In this document: positions 17,279 to 24,820 of the stretch, piece by piece
Numbering within the stretch: the stretch's first letter is position 1
Layout of the letters: every line of letters begins with the position of its first letter
Assembly: GCA_947500845.1 (NCBI GenBank)
Contig: CANMTP010000013.1
Location: forward strand, 43,483 to 107,482
Direction: 5' to 3'
Source: an uncultured Aquimarina sp.
Lineage (GTDB): Bacteria; Bacteroidota; Bacteroidia; Flavobacteriales; Flavobacteriaceae
DNA length: 64,000 nt
Notes under the pieces: generated by a model
The model's database searches: none
The model's input: only the letters and a program-made list of their open reading frames with translations
What the model was told of the DNA's origin: nothing
Position numbers and translations under genes: made by a program

Positions 17279-17953
17279 TTATCTAAGTATTCTTCCATCT
17301 CCCATTTCGATAATGCGATCTGTTTTTTCTGCAAAATCGATATCGTGAGTTACCACAAGAAGTGACAATCCTTGTTCGTCACTAAGTTGTTTAAAGATAT
17401 TAAAGACGTTATCAGAATTATAACTATCCAGATTTCCCGTAGGTTCATCTCCCATAATAATAGAAGGATTGTTTATCAAAGCCCGAGCGATAGCCACTCG
17501 CTGTTTTTCGCCACCTGATATTCTGGAAGCTCTTTTTTTGGCCAGATGATCGATTTCTAAAACCCTAAGTTTTTCGATAGCGTTATGTTCAATTTCTGCT
17601 AAAGATTTTTCTGCCAGTTTTTTAGCAGGAAGCATTACGTTTTCCAGTACGGAAAATTCCGATAATAAATAGTGAAATTGAAATACAAACCCTATGTGTT
17701 TATTTCTAATGTAAGACAGTTTCTCTCTCTCTTGGCCTGTTACAAGTTCATTATTCAAATATAATTCGCCTTCATAATCGGTATCCATCGTAGATAAGAT
17801 ATATAACAAGGTAGATTTACCACAACCTGATTTTCCCATGATAGAAGAGAACTCCCCACGCTTTATTTTAAAACTGATGTCCTTTAGGACATGAAATAAT
17901 ACGGGTTTTTTGAAGTACTTATTGATATTTTTTGCTTCCAGAACTGTTTCCAT
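17279..17953 (-). CDS. ABC transporter ATPase, LolD/MacB type
   Basis: A 224-residue ATPase with Walker A GKSGCGKST, signature ISGGEKQRVAIARAL, Walker B IMGDEPTGNLD and the THD switch. The NLDSYNS stretch after Walker B is typical of the MacB/LolD/FtsE group. It pairs with the FtsX-fold permease encoded three bases upstream and the adaptor before it, forming a mechanotransmission-type exporter that works on substrates in the periplasm or outer leaflet. Substrate unknown. Confidence 0.9.
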   Translation of the reverse strand: METVLEAKNINKYFKKPVLFHVLKDISFKIKRGEFSSIMGKSGCGKSTLLYILSTMDTDYEGELYLNNELVTGQEREKLSYIRNKHIGFVFQFHYLLSEFSVLENVMLPAKKLAEKSLAEIEHNAIEKLRVLEIDHLAKKRASRISGGEKQRVAIARALINNPSIIMGDEPTGNLDSYNSDNVFNIFKQLSDEQGLSLLVVTHDIDFAEKTDRIIEMGDGRILR

Positions 17954-17956
17954 GGT

Positions 17957-19219
17957 TTATTGTCCTCTAATGATTTTAACGGGATCAATCTTTTTTGCTT
18001 TTCTAGAGGGCAAAAAGCCGGCTAGAAATGTGGATACCATAGCAAATACAATTCCAATCATATAAAAATTGGGATTGTGATTGATAGGGTATGTAGTGAT
18101 GGTTGGGAGTGCCTCAGTTTCAAAGGGTAGATTATCAATGAAATGAGAAAGGCCAAAACCAATGAGTAGCCCTAAAACTCCACCTACTGCCCCAATAATC
18201 ATTGCCTGACTCATAAAGATAAGTTGGACATCTTTTCCAGAAAAACCTGTCGCTTTCAAAATAGCAATATCATTCATCTTTTCATAGATCAGCATATTTA
18301 GAATGTTATAGATTCCAAAACCGGCTACAATGAGTAAAGTGATCGAAACAGAATAGGTAATTAAGTTTCTGATAGTAGTTCCTGTTTCAAATTGAGCGTT
18401 GGCAGTTTTGATATCAGTAGCTTTGAGATTGAATTGTTGTTCGATTTTTTGTGCTAGAGGAATTGCGTATTCAATATTGTGTAATTTTACATTAATATCA
18501 GTAATATAATTTTCGGCCTCACCCAAAATACGCTGTACTGTTTTTACATTAGAAAAACTCTGAATATTGTCGATGTCCGCAATTCCACTCTGATAAATTC
18601 CAACAATTTTTAATGGAAAGATATCTCCTTTAATAGTACTTATTTGTACCCGATCCCCTACCTTTAAAGACATTTTTTCGGCTACGCCTGCACCCAAAAG
18701 AATTCCATTCTCATTATTATGTAAAGCTTGCGGAGTTCCTTCTACAATATAATCGCTAAAATTAAAGAGGGCAACCTCTTTTAAAACATTGATACCAGTT
18801 AAATTACCCCCCAATTCGATCGAGCCCGCTACATAAAATATCTGTTCCTGTATTTGAGGAATAGCCCCTCTTACTTTTGGATCTTTATTTAAATAATTCA
18901 TAATTGGCAATGCGTTATGAATTCTTTTCTGACTCTGCTTTGGTTTTACAGAGTGAACCACGTTAAAAGTATTTTGAAGTTCGCTGTACAGGTCTACTGG
19001 TTGCTTTTTTGAAGGCTCTATCTCATTAAAAATATGTACATGCGGGGTTACATTTAGAATAAGATCATCCAACATGGCATTAAGACCTGTCATAAAACAA
19101 ACCAATGTAATGTAGGCACCAATACCAAAGGTTACTCCTAAAGCAGCTGTAGCGGTTTGCTTTATTTTGGTAAGCAAATGTGTCTTGGCGATATTTAGTA
19201 TGACTTTCCAGTTGATCAT
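17957..19219 (-). CDS. FtsX/MacB-fold ABC transporter permease
   Basis: A 420-residue permease with one N-terminal transmembrane helix, a large periplasmic MacB-core domain (about residues 50-280) and three C-terminal helices carrying the FtsX pattern (IYEKMNDIAILKATGFSG, then DPVKIIRGQ at the very end). The start codon overlaps the adaptor's stop by one base. It works with the ATPase downstream as a MacB- or LolCDE-like exporter. Confidence 0.9.
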   Translation of the reverse strand: MINWKVILNIAKTHLLTKIKQTATAALGVTFGIGAYITLVCFMTGLNAMLDDLILNVTPHVHIFNEIEPSKKQPVDLYSELQNTFNVVHSVKPKQSQKRIHNALPIMNYLNKDPKVRGAIPQIQEQIFYVAGSIELGGNLTGINVLKEVALFNFSDYIVEGTPQALHNNENGILLGAGVAEKMSLKVGDRVQISTIKGDIFPLKIVGIYQSGIADIDNIQSFSNVKTVQRILGEAENYITDINVKLHNIEYAIPLAQKIEQQFNLKATDIKTANAQFETGTTIRNLITYSVSITLLIVAGFGIYNILNMLIYEKMNDIAILKATGFSGKDVQLIFMSQAMIIGAVGGVLGLLIGFGLSHFIDNLPFETEALPTITTYPINHNPNFYMIGIVFAMVSTFLAGFLPSRKAKKIDPVKIIRGQ

Positions 19220-20301
19220 TATTCGGGTTTATAGATCCATGTTTCTTCAGTGATTCCAGAGATAACTTCTACTGTATCCATACTTTGCAAACCAACAATA
19301 ATATCAATCACTCCCTGTTCAGTCTTTACTTTAGAATTATCAATTAGAAACTGTTTAGGGATAGTTAGCACCTGTTTTTTATGATCAATGATAATATTTG
19401 CTTCTCCAGATAACCCAGGATACAAAACTTCGGGCTCTTCATTAAATAGGGCCTCAACCATAAAAGTTTGATTGCGTTCATCTTTTTTTGGATAGATCTT
19501 GCTTACTTGAGCAGTAAAAACTTTTCCATTATACGCATCCAGTGTAATAATTGCTTTTTGACCTTCTTTAATTTTTACAATATCAACTTCATCAACCAAC
19601 ATTTCGATCACAAATACAGTAGAACTTCCTAACGAAGCTAATGGCTCTAAAGTATTTACAAGTTCACCAGGATTTTTATATAATGCGTACACTTTTCCGT
19701 TGATTTTACTGTTTACCGTGAAGTCTTCAGTAGTGATTAATGAGGTCTTATAGTTGTTTTCGGCTTGTTTGAGCTGTGTTTGAAGCTCTTCTTTGGTACG
19801 CTGGTATTTATTTTTAAGAAGATTTAGAGTGTTTGTCGAGAGGTCATAGGCCAGTTTTTTGGTGTCATATTCTACTTTAGAACCAATCTTTTGATCCCAA
19901 AGATTTTTCTGTCGACAGTAGTTTATAGAATCATTAGTCAATGTCAATGTTGCTCCTTTAATTTCATCTTCAATACTACTTAGTATAGCCGCACTGCCAT
20001 TATAATTTTTTTGAGCAAGTTCTAGAGATAGTTTAGCATTTTCAGTATTCAATTTGGGATTGCTATTAATAATTTGAAGTATCGGAGCTTCTTTCTTGAC
20101 TACATCACCTTCTTCTACAAGATTTTTGTCCAAGATGCCATTAACTGCAGCGTATACCTGGTATAAGCTATCGGGTTGAATGGTAATCGAAGAATATACA
20201 GACTCTGTAATATCTGTAACCGCAGGAAGTATCTTTTCTTCATTAGTATTGCATGACACAAAAAAGACAAAAATAAGTATCCAGAATACCAGCCTAATCA
20301 T
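19219..20301 (-). CDS. Periplasmic adaptor lipoprotein (HlyD/MacA family)
   Basis: A 360-residue membrane-fusion protein with a lipoprotein signal peptide ending FFVSC (Cys17). The biotin-carboxyl-carrier-like half-motifs flank a helical hairpin of about 120 residues (KLSLELAQKNYNG to KQAENNYKTSL), then a beta-barrel domain. It should bridge the FtsX-type permease to the outer membrane. The ATG at 20301 is chosen over 20361 because the -7 element at 20318-20325 lies inside the longer frame and because it gives a proper signal peptide. First gene of the leftward four-gene operon. Confidence 0.85.
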   Translation of the reverse strand: MIRLVFWILIFVFFVSCNTNEEKILPAVTDITESVYSSITIQPDSLYQVYAAVNGILDKNLVEEGDVVKKEAPILQIINSNPKLNTENAKLSLELAQKNYNGSAAILSSIEDEIKGATLTLTNDSINYCRQKNLWDQKIGSKVEYDTKKLAYDLSTNTLNLLKNKYQRTKEELQTQLKQAENNYKTSLITTEDFTVNSKINGKVYALYKNPGELVNTLEPLASLGSSTVFVIEMLVDEVDIVKIKEGQKAIITLDAYNGKVFTAQVSKIYPKKDERNQTFMVEALFNEEPEVLYPGLSGEANIIIDHKKQVLTIPKQFLIDNSKVKTEQGVIDIIVGLQSMDTVEVISGITEETWIYKPE

Positions 20302-20317
20302 ATGTTTTGTTTTTATC

Positions 20318-20360
20318 CAAATGTCTATCATAGCTACGATTTTCGGAATGACATTTATCA
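20318..20360 (-). promoter_or_regulatory. Leftward arm of a bidirectional FNR/CRP-type promoter
   Basis: The dyad TGACATTTATCA at 20349-20360 serves both directions. Leftward, 23 bases separate it from the -7 element GACATTTG (20325 down to 20318), just before the adaptor start codon at 20301. Confidence 0.7.
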
Positions 20361-20391
20361 TATTTAATACCAGATAGAGCTCTTATTTTTG
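20349..20391 (+). promoter_or_regulatory. Rightward arm of a bidirectional FNR/CRP-type promoter
   Basis: The same dyad at 20349-20360, then 23 bases and the perfect -7 element TATTTTTG at 20384-20391. The first gene of the ppsA-hpf operon starts at 20416. Confidence 0.82.
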
Positions 20392-20415
20392 AATAGGTTA
20401 TAAAACAATCGGTAT

Positions 20416-20802
20416 ATGGATATTTCTATTTTTTTAGCAAAGTTTTGGGGCTGGTACCTTATTATTTTCTTCTTCATATTAAGTTTTAATCCAACCAGGA
20501 TTCGCCAAATTTTTGAAGATCTTAAGGATCAGAAATTTGTAATCATTACCTCTTTTGTGGCCATTATTGTTGGGTTACTTAACATCCTTGTTCATAATGT
20601 GTGGGAACCCAACTGGAAATTTATAGTTACTGCTATTGGCTGGGTTGCGTTGGGGATTGGCTTAAATTTTTTCATTTTTCCTGCGGGAACCGCAAAGTGG
20701 TTAGAGTTTATCAATATAAAGTTGGTTCAGGTATTGTATATATTATTGTTCTTAACAGGAATTTTTTTGTTGAATGCAGCATATGAACTTGTACCCTATT
20801 AA
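20416..20802 (+). CDS. Integral membrane protein, 128 residues, four helices
   Basis: No function recognised. Four hydrophobic stretches can be seen, roughly residues 12-25, 42-60, 70-90 and 103-123, with a WEPNWK loop between the second and third and ELVPY at the end. The protein is predicted to be in the inner membrane. It opens the operon with PEP synthase (18 bases downstream), so it responds to the same signal; a transport or membrane-stress role cannot be inferred further. Confidence 0.65.
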   Translation: MDISIFLAKFWGWYLIIFFFILSFNPTRIRQIFEDLKDQKFVIITSFVAIIVGLLNILVHNVWEPNWKFIVTAIGWVALGIGLNFFIFPAGTAKWLEFINIKLVQVLYILLFLTGIFLLNAAYELVPY

Positions 20803-20820
20803 TTAGTAAAACATAAAGCG

Positions 20821-23208
20821 ATGAATACATTCATCAAAAAATTTGAAGAAATAACCATAAACGATATACCATGGGTTGGCGGTAAGAATGCATCTCTAGG
20901 TGAAATGTATAATCAGTTATCCTCCAAAGGAGTTCGGATTCCAAATGGGTTTGCAACTACAGCAAATGCTTTTTGGCTATTTCTGAAAGAAAATTGTTTA
21001 AAAGAGCCACTGGAGAACCTCTTAATAGGTTTGGATAGAAAAGATTTTTCAAACCTTGAAGAAATTGGTGCTATTGCAAGACGACTCATTCTTGGCGGAA
21101 CTTTTTCTGATGCTTTTTCAGAAGCCATTATTAATTCATATCAAGATTTAAGTGCCGGGCAAGATATTGCAGTGGCGGTTAGAAGTAGTGCCACTGCAGA
21201 AGATTTACCTCAAGCTAGTTTTGCTGGTCAGCACGATACTTTTTTGAATATAAAAGGGAATAAGGCACTACTAAGTGCTGTAAAAGAATGTTTTGCTTCG
21301 CTATATACAAACCGTGCTATCAAATATCGAGAAGATAAAGGTTTTTTACATCACGAAATAGCATTGTCTGTGGGGGTACAAAAAATGGTACGCTCTGATA
21401 AAGGATGCTCGGGAGTAGGGTTTACTATAGAACCTGAATCTGGTTTCAAAAATATTATTCATATATCTGGTGTATGGGGATTAGGAGAAAATATAGTGCA
21501 AGGGACTATTAATCCAGACGAATTTTATGTATTCAAACCCACATTGATACAAGAAAAAAATGCTATTGTACAAAAGAAATTAGGGGACAAAGAAAAAACA
21601 ATGATCTATTCAGAGATTGATGGGCAATCATCAACTGTAAATATAGATACAGAAGCCTCAAAGCAGAAACAGTTTGTATTATCAGATGAAGAAATTACTG
21701 TGTTGGCCAAGTGGGCATTAGAAATTGAGAAGCATTACCAAAAACCAATGGATATCGAATGGGCTAAGGATGGAATTACCGAAGATCTTTTTATTACCCA
21801 GGCGAGACCCGAGACGGTTCACCATACCAAAGATAAAAATGTACACATTGAGTATACATTAAAAGAACGAAGCAAGGTATTAGCTGTAGGGAATGCCATT
21901 GGTTCTAAAATTACAAAAGGAACAGCAAAAATACTTGAATCTCCCAAGGACTCTTATAAACTGCAAGAAGGAGATATCATTATTACAGATGTCACCAGTC
22001 CGGATTGGGATCCATTGCTTAAAAAAGCAGGAGCGATTATTACAAATCGTGGCGGAAGAACGAGTCATGCAGCCATTGTAGCAAGAGAACTAGGGGTTCC
22101 TGCCATTGTGGGGACCAAAAGTGCAACAAGAGGAATCAAAGATGGACAAACCATTACGGTTTCATGTGCAGAAGGTAAAACCGGTTATGTATATGATGGC
22201 GCGCTAGCGTTTACAGAAAAAGAAATAGATTTTAGCCGTGTCCAAATGCCTCGCACCGAAGTTAAACTTATTCTTTCCGATCCAGAAAAAGCATTTCATT
22301 TCTCTTCCTATCCCAATGATGGCATCGGATTATTAAGAATGGAATTTATCATCACACATACCATTAAAATACATCCCATGGCCTTGGTAAAATTTGAAGA
22401 AATAGAAAACCCTGAGGTTAAAAAGGAAATCGAGGCATTAACTATGGGGTACACTAATAAAGAAGATTATTTTATCGATAAGCTTGCAGAGGGAATTGCA
22501 ACCATGGCCGCCGCTTTTTATCCAAAAGAGGTCATCGTACGAATGAGTGATTTTAAAACTAATGAATATGCAAATCTCATAGGAGAAGCACAATTTGAAC
22601 CCAAAGAAGAAAATCCGATGTTGGGCTTTAGAGGAGCAGCCAGATACTATAGCGATGCATATAAGGATGGTTTTAGACTTGAATGTGCAGCCATCAAAAA
22701 GGTACGGGACATTATGGGATTGACCAACGTAAAAGTAATGATCCCATTTTGCAGAACGGTAGAAGAAGGGAGAAAAGTAATTGATATCATGGCTCAAAAT
22801 AGCCTGAGACAAGGAGAGAATGGATTAGAGGTTTATGTAATGTCTGAAATCCCTAGCAATGTATTAATGGCAGAAGAATTTGCCAAGATTTTTGACGGTT
22901 TTTCTATAGGTTCTAATGACCTTACACAGCTTACTTTGGGCATAGATAGGGACTCAGAAATTATGTCTTCGGTTTTTGATGAAAATGATCCTGCGACCAA
23001 AAAAATGATTGCGCTTGCAATAGAAAAGGCAAATTATGCAGATAAAAAGATCGGATTATGCGGGCAGGCACCTAGTGATTTTGAAGACTATGCTGCCTTT
23101 TTGGTCAAAGCTGGAATAGATAGTATTTCATTTAATCCAGATGCCTTATTAAAAGGAATAGAAAATATTAATAAAGTAGAAGCATATATGGCCGCAATAG
23201 CAAATTAG
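20821..23208 (+). CDS. ppsA: Phosphoenolpyruvate synthase
   Basis: A 795-residue cytosolic enzyme of the usual length, making PEP, AMP and phosphate from pyruvate and ATP. Domains in order: ATP-binding PPDK N-terminal domain (about 5-340) with VRSSATAEDLPQASFAGQ, the swivelling phosphohistidine domain with GGRTSHAAIVAREL, and the PEP-utilising TIM barrel with GSNDLTQLTLGIDRD and the catalytic cysteine in LCGQAPSD. PpsA in an oxygen-limitation type regulon suggests gluconeogenic rerouting or pyruvate disposal, as seen in anaerobic and persistence programmes. Followed by a flavodoxin-like protein and the ribosome hibernation factor. Confidence 0.96.
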   Translation: MNTFIKKFEEITINDIPWVGGKNASLGEMYNQLSSKGVRIPNGFATTANAFWLFLKENCLKEPLENLLIGLDRKDFSNLEEIGAIARRLILGGTFSDAFSEAIINSYQDLSAGQDIAVAVRSSATAEDLPQASFAGQHDTFLNIKGNKALLSAVKECFASLYTNRAIKYREDKGFLHHEIALSVGVQKMVRSDKGCSGVGFTIEPESGFKNIIHISGVWGLGENIVQGTINPDEFYVFKPTLIQEKNAIVQKKLGDKEKTMIYSEIDGQSSTVNIDTEASKQKQFVLSDEEITVLAKWALEIEKHYQKPMDIEWAKDGITEDLFITQARPETVHHTKDKNVHIEYTLKERSKVLAVGNAIGSKITKGTAKILESPKDSYKLQEGDIIITDVTSPDWDPLLKKAGAIITNRGGRTSHAAIVARELGVPAIVGTKSATRGIKDGQTITVSCAEGKTGYVYDGALAFTEKEIDFSRVQMPRTEVKLILSDPEKAFHFSSYPNDGIGLLRMEFIITHTIKIHPMALVKFEEIENPEVKKEIEALTMGYTNKEDYFIDKLAEGIATMAAAFYPKEVIVRMSDFKTNEYANLIGEAQFEPKEENPMLGFRGAARYYSDAYKDGFRLECAAIKKVRDIMGLTNVKVMIPFCRTVEEGRKVIDIMAQNSLRQGENGLEVYVMSEIPSNVLMAEEFAKIFDGFSIGSNDLTQLTLGIDRDSEIMSSVFDENDPATKKMIALAIEKANYADKKIGLCGQAPSDFEDYAAFLVKAGIDSISFNPDALLKGIENINKVEAYMAAIAN

Positions 23209-23249
23209 AGTACATTGTGTATTTCTATGCCAAATTTTATAGGTGACTG

Positions 23250-23843
23250 ATGGAAAGAACAAAGAGAATGATGGTGACCTTACTAATAATTTTAGTCTTG
23301 ACCGCAATTATATGGATAGTACTTTCTGTTGTGGTGTCAAAAACAGGATCCGAAAAAATAGCATTTATTGGTGAAGATGGTGATTATAAAGCACTTATCG
23401 TATATGATCCTGATCCTATTTATAACCTTGATGAATTAATAAGCATCGCCTTTGCCGAAGGTCTTGCCGAGAGTAGATGGGAATCTAAAATAGCAACCGT
23501 AGCAGCTGCAACAAAAATTAAACAGCCATTTGATTTGTATGTCTTGTGTGCTAATACCTACAATTGGGCGCCAGATAAAGCCATACGTAATTATATCAAC
23601 GGTAATAAACACCTTAAAGGAAGCAAAGTAGTTGCTATCACTTTGGGGAGTGGTGCTACCATAAGATCGCAACGCTTGCTTGAGGAGTTGATTATAGAAA
23701 AGCAAGCGATACTAATCGAATCGAAATCCTTTTGGCTAATAAAACCCAATAACGAATCTAAGACAAAAAGATCAAACCGAAAGATTGCTATTGAGATGGC
23801 AAATGATTTTGGAAAAGAAATAGCAAAAAAACTTGAGAACTAA
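23250..23843 (+). CDS. Membrane-anchored flavodoxin-like protein
   Basis: A 197-residue protein with one N-terminal membrane anchor (about residues 7-28) and a soluble alpha/beta domain beginning with a strand (YKALIVYDPDP), then the helix-rich region and the strands FDLYVLCANTYNW and KVVAITLGSGAT. The strand order is flavodoxin-like, but the phosphate-binding loop is not canonical, so FMN binding is uncertain. A second protein of similar design lies at 43600-44115, also behind a dyad promoter. It sits between ppsA and hpf in the operon. Confidence 0.6.
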   Translation: MERTKRMMVTLLIILVLTAIIWIVLSVVVSKTGSEKIAFIGEDGDYKALIVYDPDPIYNLDELISIAFAEGLAESRWESKIATVAAATKIKQPFDLYVLCANTYNWAPDKAIRNYINGNKHLKGSKVVAITLGSGATIRSQRLLEELIIEKQAILIESKSFWLIKPNNESKTKRSNRKIAIEMANDFGKEIAKKLEN

Positions 23844-23874
23844 AATGAATATTAAAATTTAAAAAAGTAATACT

Positions 23875-24177
23875 ATGAAAACTAACATTCAATTTGTACA
23901 AATGCCAACGAGTGAAACGATGGAGAGCTATGTACACGAAAAACTAGATAAGTTCTATAAAAAATACGACTGGGTAATCAAATCTGATGTGTTCTTTAAA
24001 AAAGAAAATGATCCAAAAGGAAAAGGAAAGATTTGCGATATAGAGTTAAGTGTACCGGGGCCAAAAATATATGCGACCTCGAATGAGAAAAACTATGAGA
24101 TGGCGTTTAAAGAAACTCTTAGTGACCTGGAACGACAACTCAAAAAAAGAAAACAAGATATGAAGCCTTACATGTAA
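23875..24177 (+). CDS. hpf: Ribosome hibernation promoting factor, short HPF/RaiA type
   Basis: A 100-residue protein of the short HPF/YfiA class, with the beta-alpha-beta-beta-beta-alpha order: NIQFVQMPTSETMESYVHEKLDKFYKKY, then the strand pair DVFFKKE and KICDIELSVPGPKIYATS and a basic C-terminal helix QLKKRKQDMKPYM. It binds the 30S subunit between mRNA and tRNA sites and silences ribosomes in starvation or anoxia. Last gene of the ppsA operon, and the neighbour of the paired small RNA/ORF units. Confidence 0.85.
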   Translation: MKTNIQFVQMPTSETMESYVHEKLDKFYKKYDWVIKSDVFFKKENDPKGKGKICDIELSVPGPKIYATSNEKNYEMAFKETLSDLERQLKKRKQDMKPYM

Positions 24178-24226
24178 AAGAGGTCTGGATTAGTTTTTAA
24201 ATTTTAACATATAAAAAGCTGTAAAC

Positions 24227-24269
24227 TGACATTTATCATATTTTTTACTTCATCGATTGATTACTTTAG
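24227..24269 (+). promoter_or_regulatory. FNR/CRP-type promoter of the tandem small-RNA/ORF units
   Basis: Dyad TGACATTTATCA (identical to the one at 20349) at 24227-24238, 23 bases, then -7 element TACTTTAG at 24262-24269. No annotated-length gene follows for 550 bases; instead the tandem units begin about 45 bases downstream. Confidence 0.75.
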
Positions 24270-24328
24270 AGGTGTAGTTAAAAGATGATTCTTTGTATTA
24301 ATTAAAAAAACTGGTTTTTGTGATAGCA

Positions 24329-24430
24329 ATGTGGCAAAAACCTTGGAAGGTGTTAAAGGTATTTTTAGACCTTGTATACTCTAACCACTTTAGCAATAAA
24401 GTGTTCTTTAGAAATGCTGTAAGCGTTTGA
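24329..24430 (+). CDS. Possible 33-residue micropeptide in unit 1
   Basis: ATG at 24329, TGA at 24428-24430. The peptide begins MWQKPWKVLKVFLDLVYSN and is basic-aromatic, compatible with membrane contact. Its start codon sits at the end of the 20-base core shared with unit 2, where the second ORF begins in the same place with MLQK. The conserved part is thus the 5' UTR plus start codon, which favours translation, while the rest of the two peptides is dissimilar. Confidence 0.4.
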   Translation: MWQKPWKVLKVFLDLVYSNHFSNKVFFRNAVSV

Positions 24431-24452
24431 TCGTATTATTAATATCTTCTAG

Positions 24453-24485
24453 GAAACAGGGATGTCTATCCGACATCTCTGTTTC
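24453..24485 (+). terminator. Terminator of unit 1
   Basis: Fourteen-base arms GAAACAGGGATGTC (24453-24466) and GACATCTCTGTTTC (24472-24485), one G-U pair, five-base loop. The poly-T tail is weak (TATCTTT). Confidence 0.75.
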
Positions 24486-24524
24486 TATCTTTGATACTTA
24501 AAAAAATAGGTTTTTGTGATAGCA

Positions 24525-24608
24525 ATGTTACAAAAACTGAAACGAAGAAGTCAACTATATTTTTTAGTGGATTTATCTGATGTTGGATATCCAGCGATTG
24601 AATATTGA
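24525..24608 (+). CDS. Possible 27-residue micropeptide in unit 2
   Basis: ATG at 24525, TGA at 24606-24608. The peptide starts MLQKLKRRSQLYFLVDL. Start codon placement within the repeated core matches the unit 1 ORF exactly, and both begin M-x-Q-K. Coding is uncertain. Confidence 0.35.
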   Translation: MLQKLKRRSQLYFLVDLSDVGYPAIEY

Positions 24609-24647
24609 GGGTAATGAAGCTATAGGTAAAATTAATTTCTTCGGAAG

Positions 24648-24677
24648 GAAACAGGTAGGTGAAGGTCTACCTGTTTC
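24648..24677 (+). terminator. Terminator of unit 2
   Basis: Perfect 11-bp arms GAAACAGGTAG (24648-24658) and CTACCTGTTTC (24667-24677), loop of eight bases, followed by TGTGTTTATT. The AAACAGG/CTGTTT ends match those of the unit 1 terminator. From 24683 to 24820 I see nothing further. Confidence 0.8.
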
Positions 24678-24820
24678 TGTGTTTATTAAGTTTGTTTCTC
24701 TTTTGGGCTAAGTTAAACAGGGACTATATAATAAATAATGTTTCATAAAATGATAAAGACTGTATTAAAAGACAAAGGATTTAATATTTTATCAAAGAAA
24801 TATAGTGTGTTAGAAAAAGT

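Larger units (their letters stand above)
24274..24490 (+). ncRNA. Candidate small transcript 1 with 5' hairpin and own terminator
   Basis: Runs from the expected start after the -7 element at 24262 to the terminator at 24453-24485. It contains a hairpin with 8-bp arms GGTTTTTG (24313-24320) and CAAAAACC (24335-24342). The 20-base core 24313-24332 recurs exactly at 24509-24528 in unit 2, and the pre-terminator AGGAAACAGG is shared too. The core ends just after an ATG (24329) that opens a 33-codon frame. I cannot tell whether this is a regulatory RNA or a micropeptide mRNA; no known RNA family is recognised. Confidence 0.6.
24499..24682 (+). ncRNA. Candidate small transcript 2, paralogue of unit 1
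   Basis: A perfect -7 element TATCTTTG lies at 24486-24493 immediately after the unit 1 terminator, so this unit may have its own start near 24499, though no dyad precedes it; read-through from unit 1 is the alternative. The unit repeats the 20-base core (24509-24528). The arms GTTTTTGT (24510-24517) and ACAAAAAC (24530-24537) still pair although the right arm differs from unit 1, a compensating pattern that supports the hairpin. It ends in a terminator at 24648-24677. Confidence 0.55.

Noticed and set aside
24750..24761. Half-site TGATAAAGACTG upstream of the 24821 gene's end
   Set aside because: Only one half matches and it lies downstream of the leftward gene.
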